Shown here: piece after piece, positions 1 to 5,647 of the stretch
Layout of the letters: each line of letters opens with the position of its first letter
Position numbering within the stretch: the first letter of the stretch is position 1
Assembly (NCBI GenBank): GCA_034432855.1
Contig: DAOUBA010000080.1
Location: 1 to 5,647 of the forward strand
DNA length: 5,647 bases
Direction: 5' to 3'
Source: DAOUBA01 sp034432855
GTDB taxonomy: Bacteria > Chloroflexota > Anaerolineae > B4-G1
The notes under the pieces: generated by a model
The model's database searches: none
Told to the model about the DNA's origin: nothing
The model's input: the letters and a program-made list of their open reading frames with translations, nothing else
Position numbers and translations under genes: made by a program

Positions 1-69
1 GCGACTCCGCCGCAGGTGTGGTTGAGTGCCCCGGCGGGTGTTATCAGCGGCGCGTTCACCGTCACGTGA
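1..69 (+). pseudogene. 3' fragment of an Ig/fibronectin-like repeat protein gene, broken mid-domain
   Basis: Frame 1 is open from the window edge to a TGA at 67-69 and reads ATPPQVWLSAPAGVISGAFTVT. The pattern (Pro-Pro, a V-x-L-S-A-P strand, then a G-x-F-T-V-T strand) resembles the first two strands of the beta-sandwich repeats of secreted or surface proteins. In such domains F-T-V-T normally continues into W-x-G/A-x-D, so a stop here truncates the fold after its second strand. A relic beginning at 839 contains the same motif with the expected continuation (FTVTWGATDAQ), which suggests both are pieces of one gene or of two adjacent repeats. Only 22 codons are visible, so the family call is tentative. 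It could also be the genuine end of an unusual protein. Confidence 0.45.
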
Positions 70-103
70 AAGGCGCGTAAGGGTGCGAAAACGGTTTTTT
101 TAC

Positions 104-132
104 TTGCGTACCTCATCCATCTGGCGTATAAT
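104..132 (+). promoter_or_regulatory. sigma70-type promoter of the toxin-antitoxin operon
   Basis: TTGCGT at 104-109 and a perfect TATAAT at 127-132 are separated by 17 bp, the optimal sigma70 spacing. Transcription would begin near 139, almost on top of the Shine-Dalgarno GGAGGT (140-145), so the mRNA leader would be only about a dozen bases. GCGTA occurs twice in direct orientation (106-110 and 124-128), overlapping the -35 and -10 elements; these may be operator half-sites for autorepression by the antitoxin. The operator idea is inference; the promoter match is direct. Confidence 0.75.
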
Positions 133-150
133 CGCTATCGGAGGTAAGCG

Positions 151-429
151 ATGCTCGAAGTGAAAGCGCAACCCAGTGTCGAGGTTCATATCACCCTCAG
201 TGGGCAACCCGCTGAGCGCTTATCTGTTGCTGCTGCAAAGCAGGGAGTTTCCATCACGGAATGGCTCCGGGTTACCCTGGAGCACCTGCTGGGGGCAGAT
301 GAGGAAGAACACACCGCGCTGGAGGAATGGCAGACTCTGGGACTGGCCGCTTTCGAGGCCGGGTGGGACAACCCCGAGGATGCCGTATACGACAATTGGA
401 GACAGGTATATGGCGTTCCAGCGCGGTGA
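151..429 (+). CDS. Type II antitoxin, ribbon-helix-helix-like, partner of MazF-family toxin
   Basis: This 92-residue protein probably neutralises the toxin encoded directly downstream and represses their shared promoter. The start is supported by GGAGGT at 140-145, 5 bases before the ATG. Residues about 9-47 show a short beta strand (VEVHITL) followed by two predicted helices (PAERLSVAAAKQG and SITEWLRVTLEHLL), the order expected of a ribbon-helix-helix DNA-binding fold. The C-terminal half is acidic, with Trp and Tyr residues (EEWQ, AGWDNPEDAVYDNW), typical of the flexible toxin-wrapping tail of antitoxins. Its last 20 bases overlap the toxin gene, implying translational coupling. I do not recognise a specific named family; the role rests mainly on context, size and fold pattern. 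Confidence 0.78.
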   Translation: MLEVKAQPSVEVHITLSGQPAERLSVAAAKQGVSITEWLRVTLEHLLGADEEEHTALEEWQTLGLAAFEAGWDNPEDAVYDNWRQVYGVPAR

Positions 430-748
430 CGTCGTGTTGATCCCATTCCCCTACACCGATCTCAGCGCGACGAAGGCCCGGCCGACTGTAGTGGTCAGTG
501 TGCCGGAATATCAGGATGCGCGAGGCGATTTGATCCTGGCGTATCTCACCTCGCAGACGGCGCCATATGATGCTGAGTTCGACTACCTATTGGAAGACTG
601 GGCTGCGGCGGGTTTATTGAAGCCTACGTTGATGCGGGCGTGCCTTGCCGTTGTGAACGAACGTCTCGTGCAATACCAGGTCGGTACGCTTTCGGCTCGC
701 GATATGACCGAAGTGAACAAGCGACTCCAGCGCGCCCTGGGTCTATAA
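410..748 (+). CDS. Type II toxin, PemK/MazF family endoribonuclease
   Basis: The 112-residue product matches the MazF/PemK family, whose members are ribosome-independent, sequence-specific mRNA interferases acting in the cytoplasm. The N-terminus QRGDVVLIPFPYTDL carries the family's RGDV strand. Arg24 in KARPTVVVS and Thr47 in YLTSQT sit where the catalytic Arg and Thr/Ser of MazF proteins lie. Length is normal for the family (about 110-120). The ATG at 410 is chosen because GGAG at 398-401 lies 8 bases upstream and the protein then begins just before RGDV. The frame stays open upstream to 176, but that stretch is antisense-like shadow of the antitoxin frame. The 20-base overlap with the antitoxin is typical of toxin-antitoxin operons. 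The gene appears intact; cleavage specificity cannot be read from sequence. Confidence 0.9.
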   Translation: MAFQRGDVVLIPFPYTDLSATKARPTVVVSVPEYQDARGDLILAYLTSQTAPYDAEFDYLLEDWAAAGLLKPTLMRACLAVVNERLVQYQVGTLSARDMTEVNKRLQRALGL

Positions 749-788
749 TCCTGCTGTGATGTGTTGACTCGCATGAAGTTTATCCGTC

Positions 789-819
789 AAAAGCCCCCGT
801 TCTTGTGCCGGGGGCTTTT
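789..819 (+). terminator. Intrinsic terminator after the toxin gene, possibly bidirectional
   Basis: AAAAGCCCCCG (789-799) and CGGGGGCTTTT (809-819) are perfect 11-base complements around a 9-base loop. The GC-rich core flanked by A and T runs gives an intrinsic terminator 40 bases past the toxin stop. Symmetric A/T tracts mean it could act from either side. The T run is short (four), so efficiency is uncertain. Confidence 0.82.
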
Positions 820-838
820 CACATTGAGGGTTACCTGA

Positions 839-1112
839 TGGTGGCGAAATGTCATCACCGATGCCTTCACCGTCACCTGGGGGGCGACAGATGCGCAGGC
901 GGGTGTGGCGTGGTACGACCTGGACGTGAGCGTGGACGACAGCCTCTGGTGGCGATGTCTGCATCCCTACGGCGGTTCGAGGCTAACGCCTGCGCAGGTC
1001 GCCGATGGCATTGTGGCCCGGAGCAACGCCGGGCGCGTGGTCCATAACTATGGGGCCGCCGATCGTCAACGACCGGCTGGCTCAGATGACAGTAGTGAAC
1101 TTACACATTTGA
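839..1112 (+). pseudogene. Decayed relic of an Ig/fibronectin-like surface-protein repeat
   Basis: From 839 one frame, with no plausible start and preceded by a stop at 836-838, reads WWRNVITDAFTVTWGATDAQ and then AGVAWYDLDVSVDDSLWWR up to about 955. This resembles the W-x-G-x-D and G-V-x-x-Y-D-L-x-V motifs of extracellular beta-sandwich repeats. The frame runs on to 1160 but loses that character. In the next frame PGAWS (1029-1043) and PPIVNDR (1056-1076) resemble the end of such a domain before a TGA at 1110-1112, implying at least one frameshift. A WWR motif encoded by identical TGGTGGCGA occurs twice (839-847 and 947-955), 108 bp apart. The relic probably belongs with the fragment at 1-69. 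No ribosome binding site or intact product is visible. Confidence 0.5.
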
Positions 1113-1158
1113 CGGTATCCCGGGCGACCTGCCGCCTCGAAAGCCCCCGAGACGGATT

Positions 1159-1187
1159 TTGACCCGCTCATTGAAATCAGGTATACT
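1159..1187 (+). promoter_or_regulatory. sigma70-type promoter of the two-component operon
   Basis: TTGACC (1159-1164) and TATACT (1182-1187) are spaced by exactly 17 bp. Each box differs from consensus at one position, so this is a strong housekeeping promoter. Transcription would start near 1194, leaving a leader of about 37 bases before the kinase ATG at 1231. Because the -35 TTG also opens the kinase frame, the promoter shows that the long upstream extension of that frame is not translated. Confidence 0.8.
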
Positions 1188-1212
1188 CCACGTCACAACC
1201 AGGCAGCGATGT

Positions 1213-1218
1213 AAGGAG
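1213..1218 (+). promoter_or_regulatory. Ribosome binding site that fixes the histidine kinase start
   Basis: AAGGAG lies 12 bases before the ATG at 1231, slightly long but within range. It falls inside the transcript expected from the promoter at 1159-1187, whereas the upstream TTG at 1159 would lie outside it. This supports 1231 as the start. Confidence 0.6.
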
Positions 1219-1230
1219 CCGAGCGAAAGC

Positions 1231-2550
1231 ATGGCTGAGCCCACATCACACGTAGAAACCGAAGCAGCCGACAAGGATCAATACCTGTCCGCCATCTTCG
1301 AGGTAGCGAGAATCCTGGCTACTGAGCGGGACCCGGAGACCATGCTGTCCATGTTTCTACCTCGCCTCATCGCGGCGTTGGAGGCAGCCGACACGGGCGT
1401 GCTGTTCCTGTGCGACGAGACGGACGGGCGGCTAGTCGTCAGCCAGGCGCATGGATACGATCCCGCCACGTTGAGCAGGGTTCGTATCGCGCCGGGCGAG
1501 GCGATGGGTGGCAAAGCGTTTCAGACCGGACGGGTTGAATTGTATCCTACCCCGGAGGCCATTGCCGCAGCCAGAGAGGACTTGAGAACGGAGAATCGCG
1601 AGTCGTTCAGAAAAGCAACCGCCGGCCTGGACCAACCACGGAGCGCCGTCTGCATACCGCTGATCGCGGGACAGGTCAAGGTGGGCGCTTTGCTGCTGGA
1701 GAGCCGGAGACAGATCAATGCCTTTGCCCGGGAGGCCGTCCATTTCCTGAAAGCCATAGCCGACCTGCTCGCTCTATCAATCGAGAACACGCGCCGGAGA
1801 GAGAAAACTCAGGCCTCCCGCGCCATTGAGGAGGCAAACCGCCTCAAGGCAGAGTTGATCTCCATCCTGGCCCACGAGATGCGTACCCCGCTGACTTCGA
1901 TCAAGGGCTACTCCACGGCGTTGCTGGTGGAGGAAACCACCTTCAGCCCCGCGACCCAACGCGAGTTCCTGCAAATCATAGACGAAGCATGCGATGTCCT
2001 GCAGGGCCTCATCCACGACCTGCTGGAGTCATCAATCATTGATGCAGGACTCCTGAGACTCGAACCTCAACCGGTGAGGCTGCCACGTCTAGTCCACAGT
2101 GTGACCGATGACATCGCGCGCCGCAGTCCACAGCACTGTTTCCTGGTTGACTTTGCGCAGAATTTTCCACTCCTGGACGCCGACCCTCAGCGCATTGAGC
2201 AAGTGCTGCGCAACCTGCTGGACAATGCAGTCAAGTACTCACCACAAGGGGGATTGGTCGTCGTGCGGGGCGAAGTGCGCGGGGACGAGGCGGTGGTCAG
2301 CGTGGCAGACCAGGGAGTGGGCATCGCTCCCGAACACCTGAACCGGCTGTTCGAAAAGTTCTTCCGTATCGAGTCGGGAATGGGCCGCCACGTCGTGGGC
2401 TCAGGGCTGGGGCTGCCGATCGCGCGCACGATCGTGGAGAGCCACGGGGGCCGTATCTGGGCCGAGAGCCGCCCGGGAGAGGGTAGCACGTTCTACTTCA
2501 CACTTCCCTTGGGTGGGCCGAGTCAGGAGTTGGCAGAGCGGGAGGAGTAG
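1231..2550 (+). CDS. Soluble GAF-domain sensor histidine kinase
   Basis: This 439-residue kinase would autophosphorylate on His215 and pass phosphate to the adjacent regulator. No transmembrane segment or signal peptide is visible, so it should sense a cytoplasmic cue. Residues about 25-190 form a GAF domain, a fold that binds small molecules, haem, iron-sulphur clusters or nothing; I see no diagnostic ligand motif. A charged helical linker (about 190-208) leads to the dimerisation domain with the H-box AHEMRTPL (His215). The ATPase domain has an N-box (NLLDNAVKYS, 328-337), a G1 box (DQGVGI, 360-365), an F-box (LFEKFFRI, 373-380) and a G2 box (GSGLGL, 390-395), all intact. An N-terminal extension to 1159 is rejected because it overlaps the promoter. 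The stop abuts the regulator's ATG, so the two are cotranscribed. Confidence 0.92.
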   Translation: MAEPTSHVETEAADKDQYLSAIFEVARILATERDPETMLSMFLPRLIAALEAADTGVLFLCDETDGRLVVSQAHGYDPATLSRVRIAPGEAMGGKAFQTGRVELYPTPEAIAAAREDLRTENRESFRKATAGLDQPRSAVCIPLIAGQVKVGALLLESRRQINAFAREAVHFLKAIADLLALSIENTRRREKTQASRAIEEANRLKAELISILAHEMRTPLTSIKGYSTALLVEETTFSPATQREFLQIIDEACDVLQGLIHDLLESSIIDAGLLRLEPQPVRLPRLVHSVTDDIARRSPQHCFLVDFAQNFPLLDADPQRIEQVLRNLLDNAVKYSPQGGLVVVRGEVRGDEAVVSVADQGVGIAPEHLNRLFEKFFRIESGMGRHVVGSGLGLPIARTIVESHGGRIWAESRPGEGSTFYFTLPLGGPSQELAEREE

Positions 2551-3255
<705 letters not shown>

Positions 3256-3287
3256 GCTTCACCTGACCGAATCTTGCCGCTTCCCCC

Positions 3288-3328
3288 AAGCGGGCGGGAT
3301 TTGCCTCTGGCGAAACCCGCCCGTTTTT
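3288..3328 (+). terminator. Intrinsic terminator of the two-component operon
   Basis: CGGGCGGG (3291-3298) pairs perfectly with CCCGCCCG (3316-3323), followed by TTTTT (3324-3328). The stem extends inward through TTTGCC and GGCGAAA with one bulged base, leaving a three-base loop (TCT). It lies 32 bases after the regulator stop, separating this operon from the genes that follow. Confidence 0.9.
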
Positions 3329-3371
3329 CACGAGTTTTTGATTTCCCCGGCCAGCCTTTTCATGAGAATCC

Positions 3372-3407
3372 AATGACTTTTGTGTTACACTACACACAGA
3401 AGTCATT
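3372..3407 (+). promoter_or_regulatory. 14-bp dyad with 8-base loop upstream of the NuoE-type gene
   Basis: AATGACTTTTGTGT (3372-3385) and ACACAGAAGTCATT (3394-3407) are complementary at 13 of 14 positions, the exception being a G-T wobble. The loop is TACACTAC, and GTGTTACAC (3382-3390) is itself a small palindrome. There is no T run after it, so it is not an obvious intrinsic terminator; an operator or a small repeat element is possible. Its right arm coincides with the left copy of the 9-bp target duplication of the neighbouring insertion. Function is unknown. Confidence 0.5.
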
Positions 3408-3465
3408 CGGGTGTGTTGCATTTGAGTTGAGAGCAGCAGTAGCCTCAAACACAGAGGCGTTTCTA

Positions 3466-3529
3466 ACCGCCAAGACGCCAAGAACGCGAAGAAAAACTGA
3501 AATCTTGGCGTCCTTCGCGCCTTTGCGGT
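3466..3529. repeat. Long hairpin built of CGCCAAG-type nonamers inside the MITE-like element
   Basis: The left arm 3466-3492 consists of three nonamers, ACCGCCAAG, ACGCCAAGA and ACGCGAAGA. The right arm 3503-3529 is its inverted counterpart, 22 of 27 positions complementary, around a 10-base loop (AAAACTGAAA). This CGCCAAG/CGCAAAG palindromic repeat resembles dispersed repeats I recall from Chloroflexota and other environmental bacterial genomes; that is memory, not a search. Several arm mismatches are G-T pairs in the transcribed form, so an RNA hairpin would be stable. Confidence 0.7.
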
Positions 3530-3537
3530 GAAAATCG

Positions 3538-3579
3538 GGAGTAGCCATCAGATCGCGCTATGGAAAGCGTGGCTACTCC
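3538..3579. repeat. Second hairpin of the MITE-like element, next to its right terminal repeat
   Basis: GGAGTAGCCA (3538-3547) and TGGCTACTCC (3570-3579) are perfect 10-base complements. Inside, CGCT (3556-3559) pairs with AGCG (3566-3569), stacked directly on the right side and leaving an eight-base bulge on the left. The stem ends where the right terminal inverted repeat begins (sharing position 3579), so it could form part of a transposase-recognised subterminal structure. No T run follows. Confidence 0.65.
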
Positions 3580-3644
3580 AACTGATTTGAAACACACCCA
3601 AGTCATTCCCCCCTGGGGGATAGTTCATCGCGGGAGATGGCAGA

Positions 3645-4130
3645 ATGGTGGAGTGTGAACCGGTTGAGCTTGTGGAGATCATAGAGGGGAACGGGGCGGT
3701 CACTTCTATCATATCGGCTCTGGAAGAGATCCAGGGCCGATATCGTTACCTGCCCCAGGAGGCGCTGATCCTGGTCAGCGAGCGGCTGGGCGTGCCTCTC
3801 AGCCAAGTCTACAGTGTAGCCACCTTCTATCACGCTTTCAGCCTGGTGCCACGTGGCAAGCACACGATCCGCGTGTGCACCGGCACCGCCTGCCACGTCC
3901 GTGGAGCGGTGCAGGTGCTGAACCGCCTGGAAACCAGGCTGGGCGTTGAGTCGGGAGAGACGACGCGCGACCGGCAATTCACCCTCGAAACGGTCAACTG
4001 CCTGGGCTGCTGCGCCCTGGGGCCCGTCGTGGTGGTGGACGAAGAGTACGAAGGGCAGATGACGACCAAGAAGGTGGACCGGTTGTTGAAGCACGCGGTG
4101 CATCAGGCTGCCGGGGATAGCGATGACTGA
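3645..4130 (+). CDS. nuoE: NuoE-type thioredoxin-like [2Fe-2S] subunit of an NAD(P)H-linked oxidoreductase
   Basis: This 161-residue protein belongs to the 24-kDa NuoE/HoxE/HndA family, which carries one [2Fe-2S] cluster and works with the NuoF-type flavoprotein in electron exchange with NAD(P)H. After an N-terminal helical part (YLPQEALILVSERL, VYSVATFYHAF), the thioredoxin-like domain supplies the four ligands as C78-x4-C83 (VCTGTACHVRG) and C119-x3-C123 (NCLGCCALGP). An additional Cys122 sits where most relatives have Ala or Ser. Length is typical of the family. The ATG at 3645 is preceded by GGGAG (3632-3636) at 8 bases. The gene overlaps the next by 8 bp. The symbol marks the family only: the partner's fused domain argues for a hydrogenase or formate dehydrogenase diaphorase module rather than complex I. 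No convincing promoter is visible just upstream, where the MITE-like element lies. Confidence 0.93.
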   Translation: MVECEPVELVEIIEGNGAVTSIISALEEIQGRYRYLPQEALILVSERLGVPLSQVYSVATFYHAFSLVPRGKHTIRVCTGTACHVRGAVQVLNRLETRLGVESGETTRDRQFTLETVNCLGCCALGPVVVVDEEYEGQMTTKKVDRLLKHAVHQAAGDSDD

Positions 4131-5647
4131 ACTGCGCAGCCCGCAAGCTCTCGCCGGCTATCGTCGCAGGATACAAGCCGCCGCCGATCCTCAGCGGCGC
4201 TGTATCCGGGTCTGCGATGGCACGGGCTGCCGCGCCCTGGGGAGTCGCAAAGTGTTGGCCCGCTTGCAGGAGACCTTGCGCGAGGCAGGGCTGGCCGACA
4301 AAGTGGAGGTCATTCCCACCGGCTGCCCCGGCTTCTGCGAACTGGGGCCGCTCATCACCATCGCTCCCGAGCGGATTGCCTACAACAGGGTCTCTGTAGA
4401 CGACGTGCCAGCCATCGTGACGCGGACGATCGCCCAGGGGGAGATCCTCGACGGCCTGGTCTTTGTGGATCCGGTGACGGGGCAGGCCATCATCCACGAT
4501 CACGAACTGCCCTTCTACACCAGGCAGATGCGACGGGTGCTGGAGTTGAACGGACGGATCGACCCCACCCGCATCGAGGATTACCTTGGCTATGGGGGCT
4601 ACGCTGCTCTCGGCACAGCGCTGTACGAGATGACGCCAGAGCAGGTCATCGAGGAAGTCAAGCAATCCGGCCTGCGCGGCCGGGGCGGGGCCGGATTCCC
4701 CACCGGCACGAAATGGCATCTCTGCCGCCAGTCGCCGGGCGACGTCAAATACGTCATCTGTAACGCCGACGAGGGCGACCCTGGCGCTTTTATGGATCGC
4801 AGTATTCTCGAGGGCAACCCCCACAGCGTCGTGGAGGGGATGATCATCGGTGCGTATGCCATGGGCGCGAGTCAGGGGTACGTCTATATCCGCAACGAAT
4901 ATCCCCTGGCTGTCCAGAACCTCAGGATCGCCCTGCAACAGGCACGCGAACACGGATTGCTGGGGAAAAACGTCCTGGGCTCTGGCTTCGACTTTGACGT
5001 CGAGATCCGGGTCGGCAGCGGGGCGTTCGTGTGCGGCGAAGAGACGGCATTGATGGCCTCAATCGAGGGCAGGATCGGCGAACCCCGGCCGCGTCCCCCT
5101 TATCCGGCTCAGAGCGGCCTGTGGGGCAAGCCGACCAACATCAACAACGTCAAGACATGGGCCAACGTGCCTCTCATCATTAAGAACGGTGCTGCCTGGT
5201 TTGCCGGCATCGGCACAGACAAGAGCAAGGGCACCATGATCTTTTCCCTGGTGGGCAAGATCCAAAACACCGGTTTGGTCGAAGTGCCGATGGGCATTAG
5301 CCTGAAGGAGTTGATTTACGACGTCGGCGGCGGCATCCCCGGCGGCAAGGAATTCAAGGCCGCCCAGATCGGCGGGCCATCCGGTGGGTGCATCCCGCGC
5401 GAGCACCTGGACGTGCCTCTCGACTATGAGTCGCTGACGGCACTGGGAGCCATCATGGGCTCCGGCGGCCTGGTGGTCTGCGACGAGGACACCTGCATGG
5501 TGGACCTGGCCCGCTACTTTCTCAAATTCACCCAGGAGGAATCTTGCGGCAAGTGCGTCCCTTGCCGGGTCGGCACACGGGCGATGCTGGAGACGTTGGA
5601 GCGCATCTGCGCCGGCCAGGGTCGCGCAGGGGATATCGAATATCTGG
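4123..5647 (+). CDS. nuoF: NuoF/HydB-type NADH-binding flavoprotein with N-terminal [2Fe-2S] domain (3' end outside window)
   Basis: The first 508 codons of a 51-kDa-type subunit are visible; the frame stays open to the window edge. It binds FMN and NAD(P)H and routes electrons into iron-sulphur clusters. Residues about 25-105 are a thioredoxin-like [2Fe-2S] domain with C31-x4-C36 (VCDGTGCRALG) and C68-x3-C72 (GCPGFCELGP). The flavin/NADH core follows, with GLRGRGGAGFPTGTKW (183-198), CNADEGDPGAFMDR (213-226) and GSGAFVCGEETAL (298-310). Near the edge SCGKCVPCRVG gives Cys475, Cys478 and Cys481 of the [4Fe-4S] cluster; the fourth ligand lies beyond. HydB-like relatives often end in a two-cluster ferredoxin domain, which cannot be checked here. 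The ATG at 4123 lies inside the NuoE-type stop region (ATGACTGA), so translation is probably coupled. The fused N-terminal domain fits HydB, HoxF-like or FdsB-like subunits better than complex I NuoF. Confidence 0.93.
   Translation, partial: MTELRSPQALAGYRRRIQAAADPQRRCIRVCDGTGCRALGSRKVLARLQETLREAGLADKVEVIPTGCPGFCELGPLITIAPERIAYNRVSVDDVPAIVTRTIAQGEILDGLVFVDPVTGQAIIHDHELPFYTRQMRRVLELNGRIDPTRIEDYLGYGGYAALGTALYEMTPEQVIEEVKQSGLRGRGGAGFPTGTKWHLCRQSPGDVKYVICNADEGDPGAFMDRSILEGNPHSVVEGMIIGAYAMGASQGYVYIRNEYPLAVQNLRIALQQAREHGLLGKNVLGSGFDFDVEIRVGSGAFVCGEETALMASIEGRIGEPRPRPPYPAQSGLWGKPTNINNVKTWANVPLIIKNGAAWFAGIGTDKSKGTMIFSLVGKIQNTGLVEVPMGISLKELIYDVGGGIPGGKEFKAAQIGGPSGGCIPREHLDVPLDYESLTALGAIMGSGGLVVCDEDTCMVDLARYFLKFTQEESCGKCVPCRVGTRAMLETLERICAGQGRAGDIEYL

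Larger units (their letters stand above)
3409..3599. mobile_element. 191-bp MITE-like element with terminal inverted repeats and 9-bp target duplication
   Basis: The element begins GGGTGTGTT (3409-3417) and ends AACACACCC (3591-3599), exact inverted copies. Pairing extends to 21 bp at each end (3409-3429 with 3579-3599) with 17 of 21 matches. It is flanked immediately on both sides by AAGTCATTC (3400-3408 and 3600-3608), a perfect 9-bp direct repeat expected of a transposition target duplication. No transposase or plausible coding frame fits inside, so it is non-autonomous. Two internal hairpins fill most of it. Several insertion-sequence families make 8-10 bp duplications, and I cannot assign the source transposase. 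Perfect duplications argue for a fairly recent insertion. Confidence 0.75.

Noticed and set aside
84..103. AAAACGG followed by seven T as a terminator for the broken upstream gene
   Set aside because: There is a T run but the only stem is about 5 bp with a one-base loop, too small to form a hairpin.
176..409. Upstream extension of the toxin frame giving a 190-residue protein
   Set aside because: It lies in the shadow of the antitoxin frame with low-complexity, unrecognisable sequence. The ATG at 410 has a good ribosome binding site and starts the protein at its conserved RGDV motif.
743..964. Minus-strand frame and plus-strand frame 805-1047 over the relic
   Set aside because: Both cross the terminator or relic without domain character; the relic's motifs are in a different plus-strand frame.
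1159..1230. Kinase start at TTG 1159
   Set aside because: The TTG is part of the -35 box of a strong promoter and the extension has no ribosome binding site; the ATG at 1231 fits the transcript and the GAF domain boundary.
3357..3391. Promoter formed by TTTTCA and TACACT upstream of the NuoE-type gene
   Set aside because: The spacing is 23 bp, far from optimal, and the -10-like box lies within the dyad; it is not convincing.
3274..3531. 85-codon open frame on the plus strand in the intergenic region
   Set aside because: It runs through the terminator hairpin, the dyad and the MITE-like repeats, so its sequence is explained by those structures and not by coding.
3607..3620. TCCCCC/GGGGGA palindrome before the NuoE-type gene
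   Set aside because: The six-base stem with a two-base loop is sterically poor and has no T run. It may only be chance in a C/G-rich patch.
3603..4103. 166-codon open frame on the minus strand
   Set aside because: It lies antisense to the NuoE-type gene and shows no recognisable domain.
3994..4953. 319-codon open frame on the minus strand
   Set aside because: It is antisense to the NuoE- and NuoF-type genes, whose conserved motifs are unmistakable. Its composition is that of a GC-rich reverse-strand shadow.

Overview
The window is moderately GC-rich, densely coding bacterial DNA. All clearly intact genes lie on the + strand. Gene content and the CGCCAAG-type dispersed repeat would fit a Chloroflexota (Anaerolineae-like) genome, but this is a low-confidence guess from style, not from a marker gene.

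Layout. (1) Positions 1-69 are the broken 3' end of a gene for an Ig/fibronectin-like repeat protein. It stops in the middle of a beta-sandwich motif. (2) Positions 104-819 form a self-contained type II toxin-antitoxin unit: a strong sigma70-type promoter, a ribbon-helix-helix-like antitoxin, an overlapping MazF/PemK-family toxin, and an intrinsic terminator. (3) From 839 to about 1110 there is a decayed coding relic. It picks up the same protein motif (FTVT, continuing WGATDAQ) on which the first fragment ends, so the toxin-antitoxin unit appears to sit inside a former surface-protein gene. (4) A consensus-like promoter (TTGACC, 17 bp, TATACT) drives a two-gene operon: a soluble GAF-domain histidine kinase followed with no gap by an OmpR/PhoB-type response regulator. 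It ends in a strong intrinsic terminator. (5) The gene-free stretch 3256-3644 holds that terminator, a 14-bp dyad, and a 191-bp non-coding element with terminal inverted repeats flanked by a perfect 9-bp direct repeat. This is a MITE-like insertion, and it carries two internal hairpins. (6) A NuoE-type [2Fe-2S] subunit gene overlaps by 8 bp a NuoF-type flavoprotein gene, which runs off the window end.

Working picture. The last two genes encode the NADH-oxidising or NAD-reducing diaphorase module of a soluble complex. The NuoF-type protein has an extra thioredoxin-like [2Fe-2S] domain fused at its N-terminus, as in HydB/HoxF-like subunits of hydrogenases and formate dehydrogenases. That makes a soluble, possibly electron-bifurcating complex more likely than respiratory complex I; the genes that would decide lie downstream of the window. 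The cytoplasmic kinase-regulator pair just upstream could sense an internal redox or small-molecule signal and may control this or other loci, but only proximity supports a link. The most notable structures are the MITE-like insertion with intact target duplication, which landed on one arm of a dyad upstream of the NuoE-type gene, and the toxin-antitoxin cassette splitting a repeat-protein gene.
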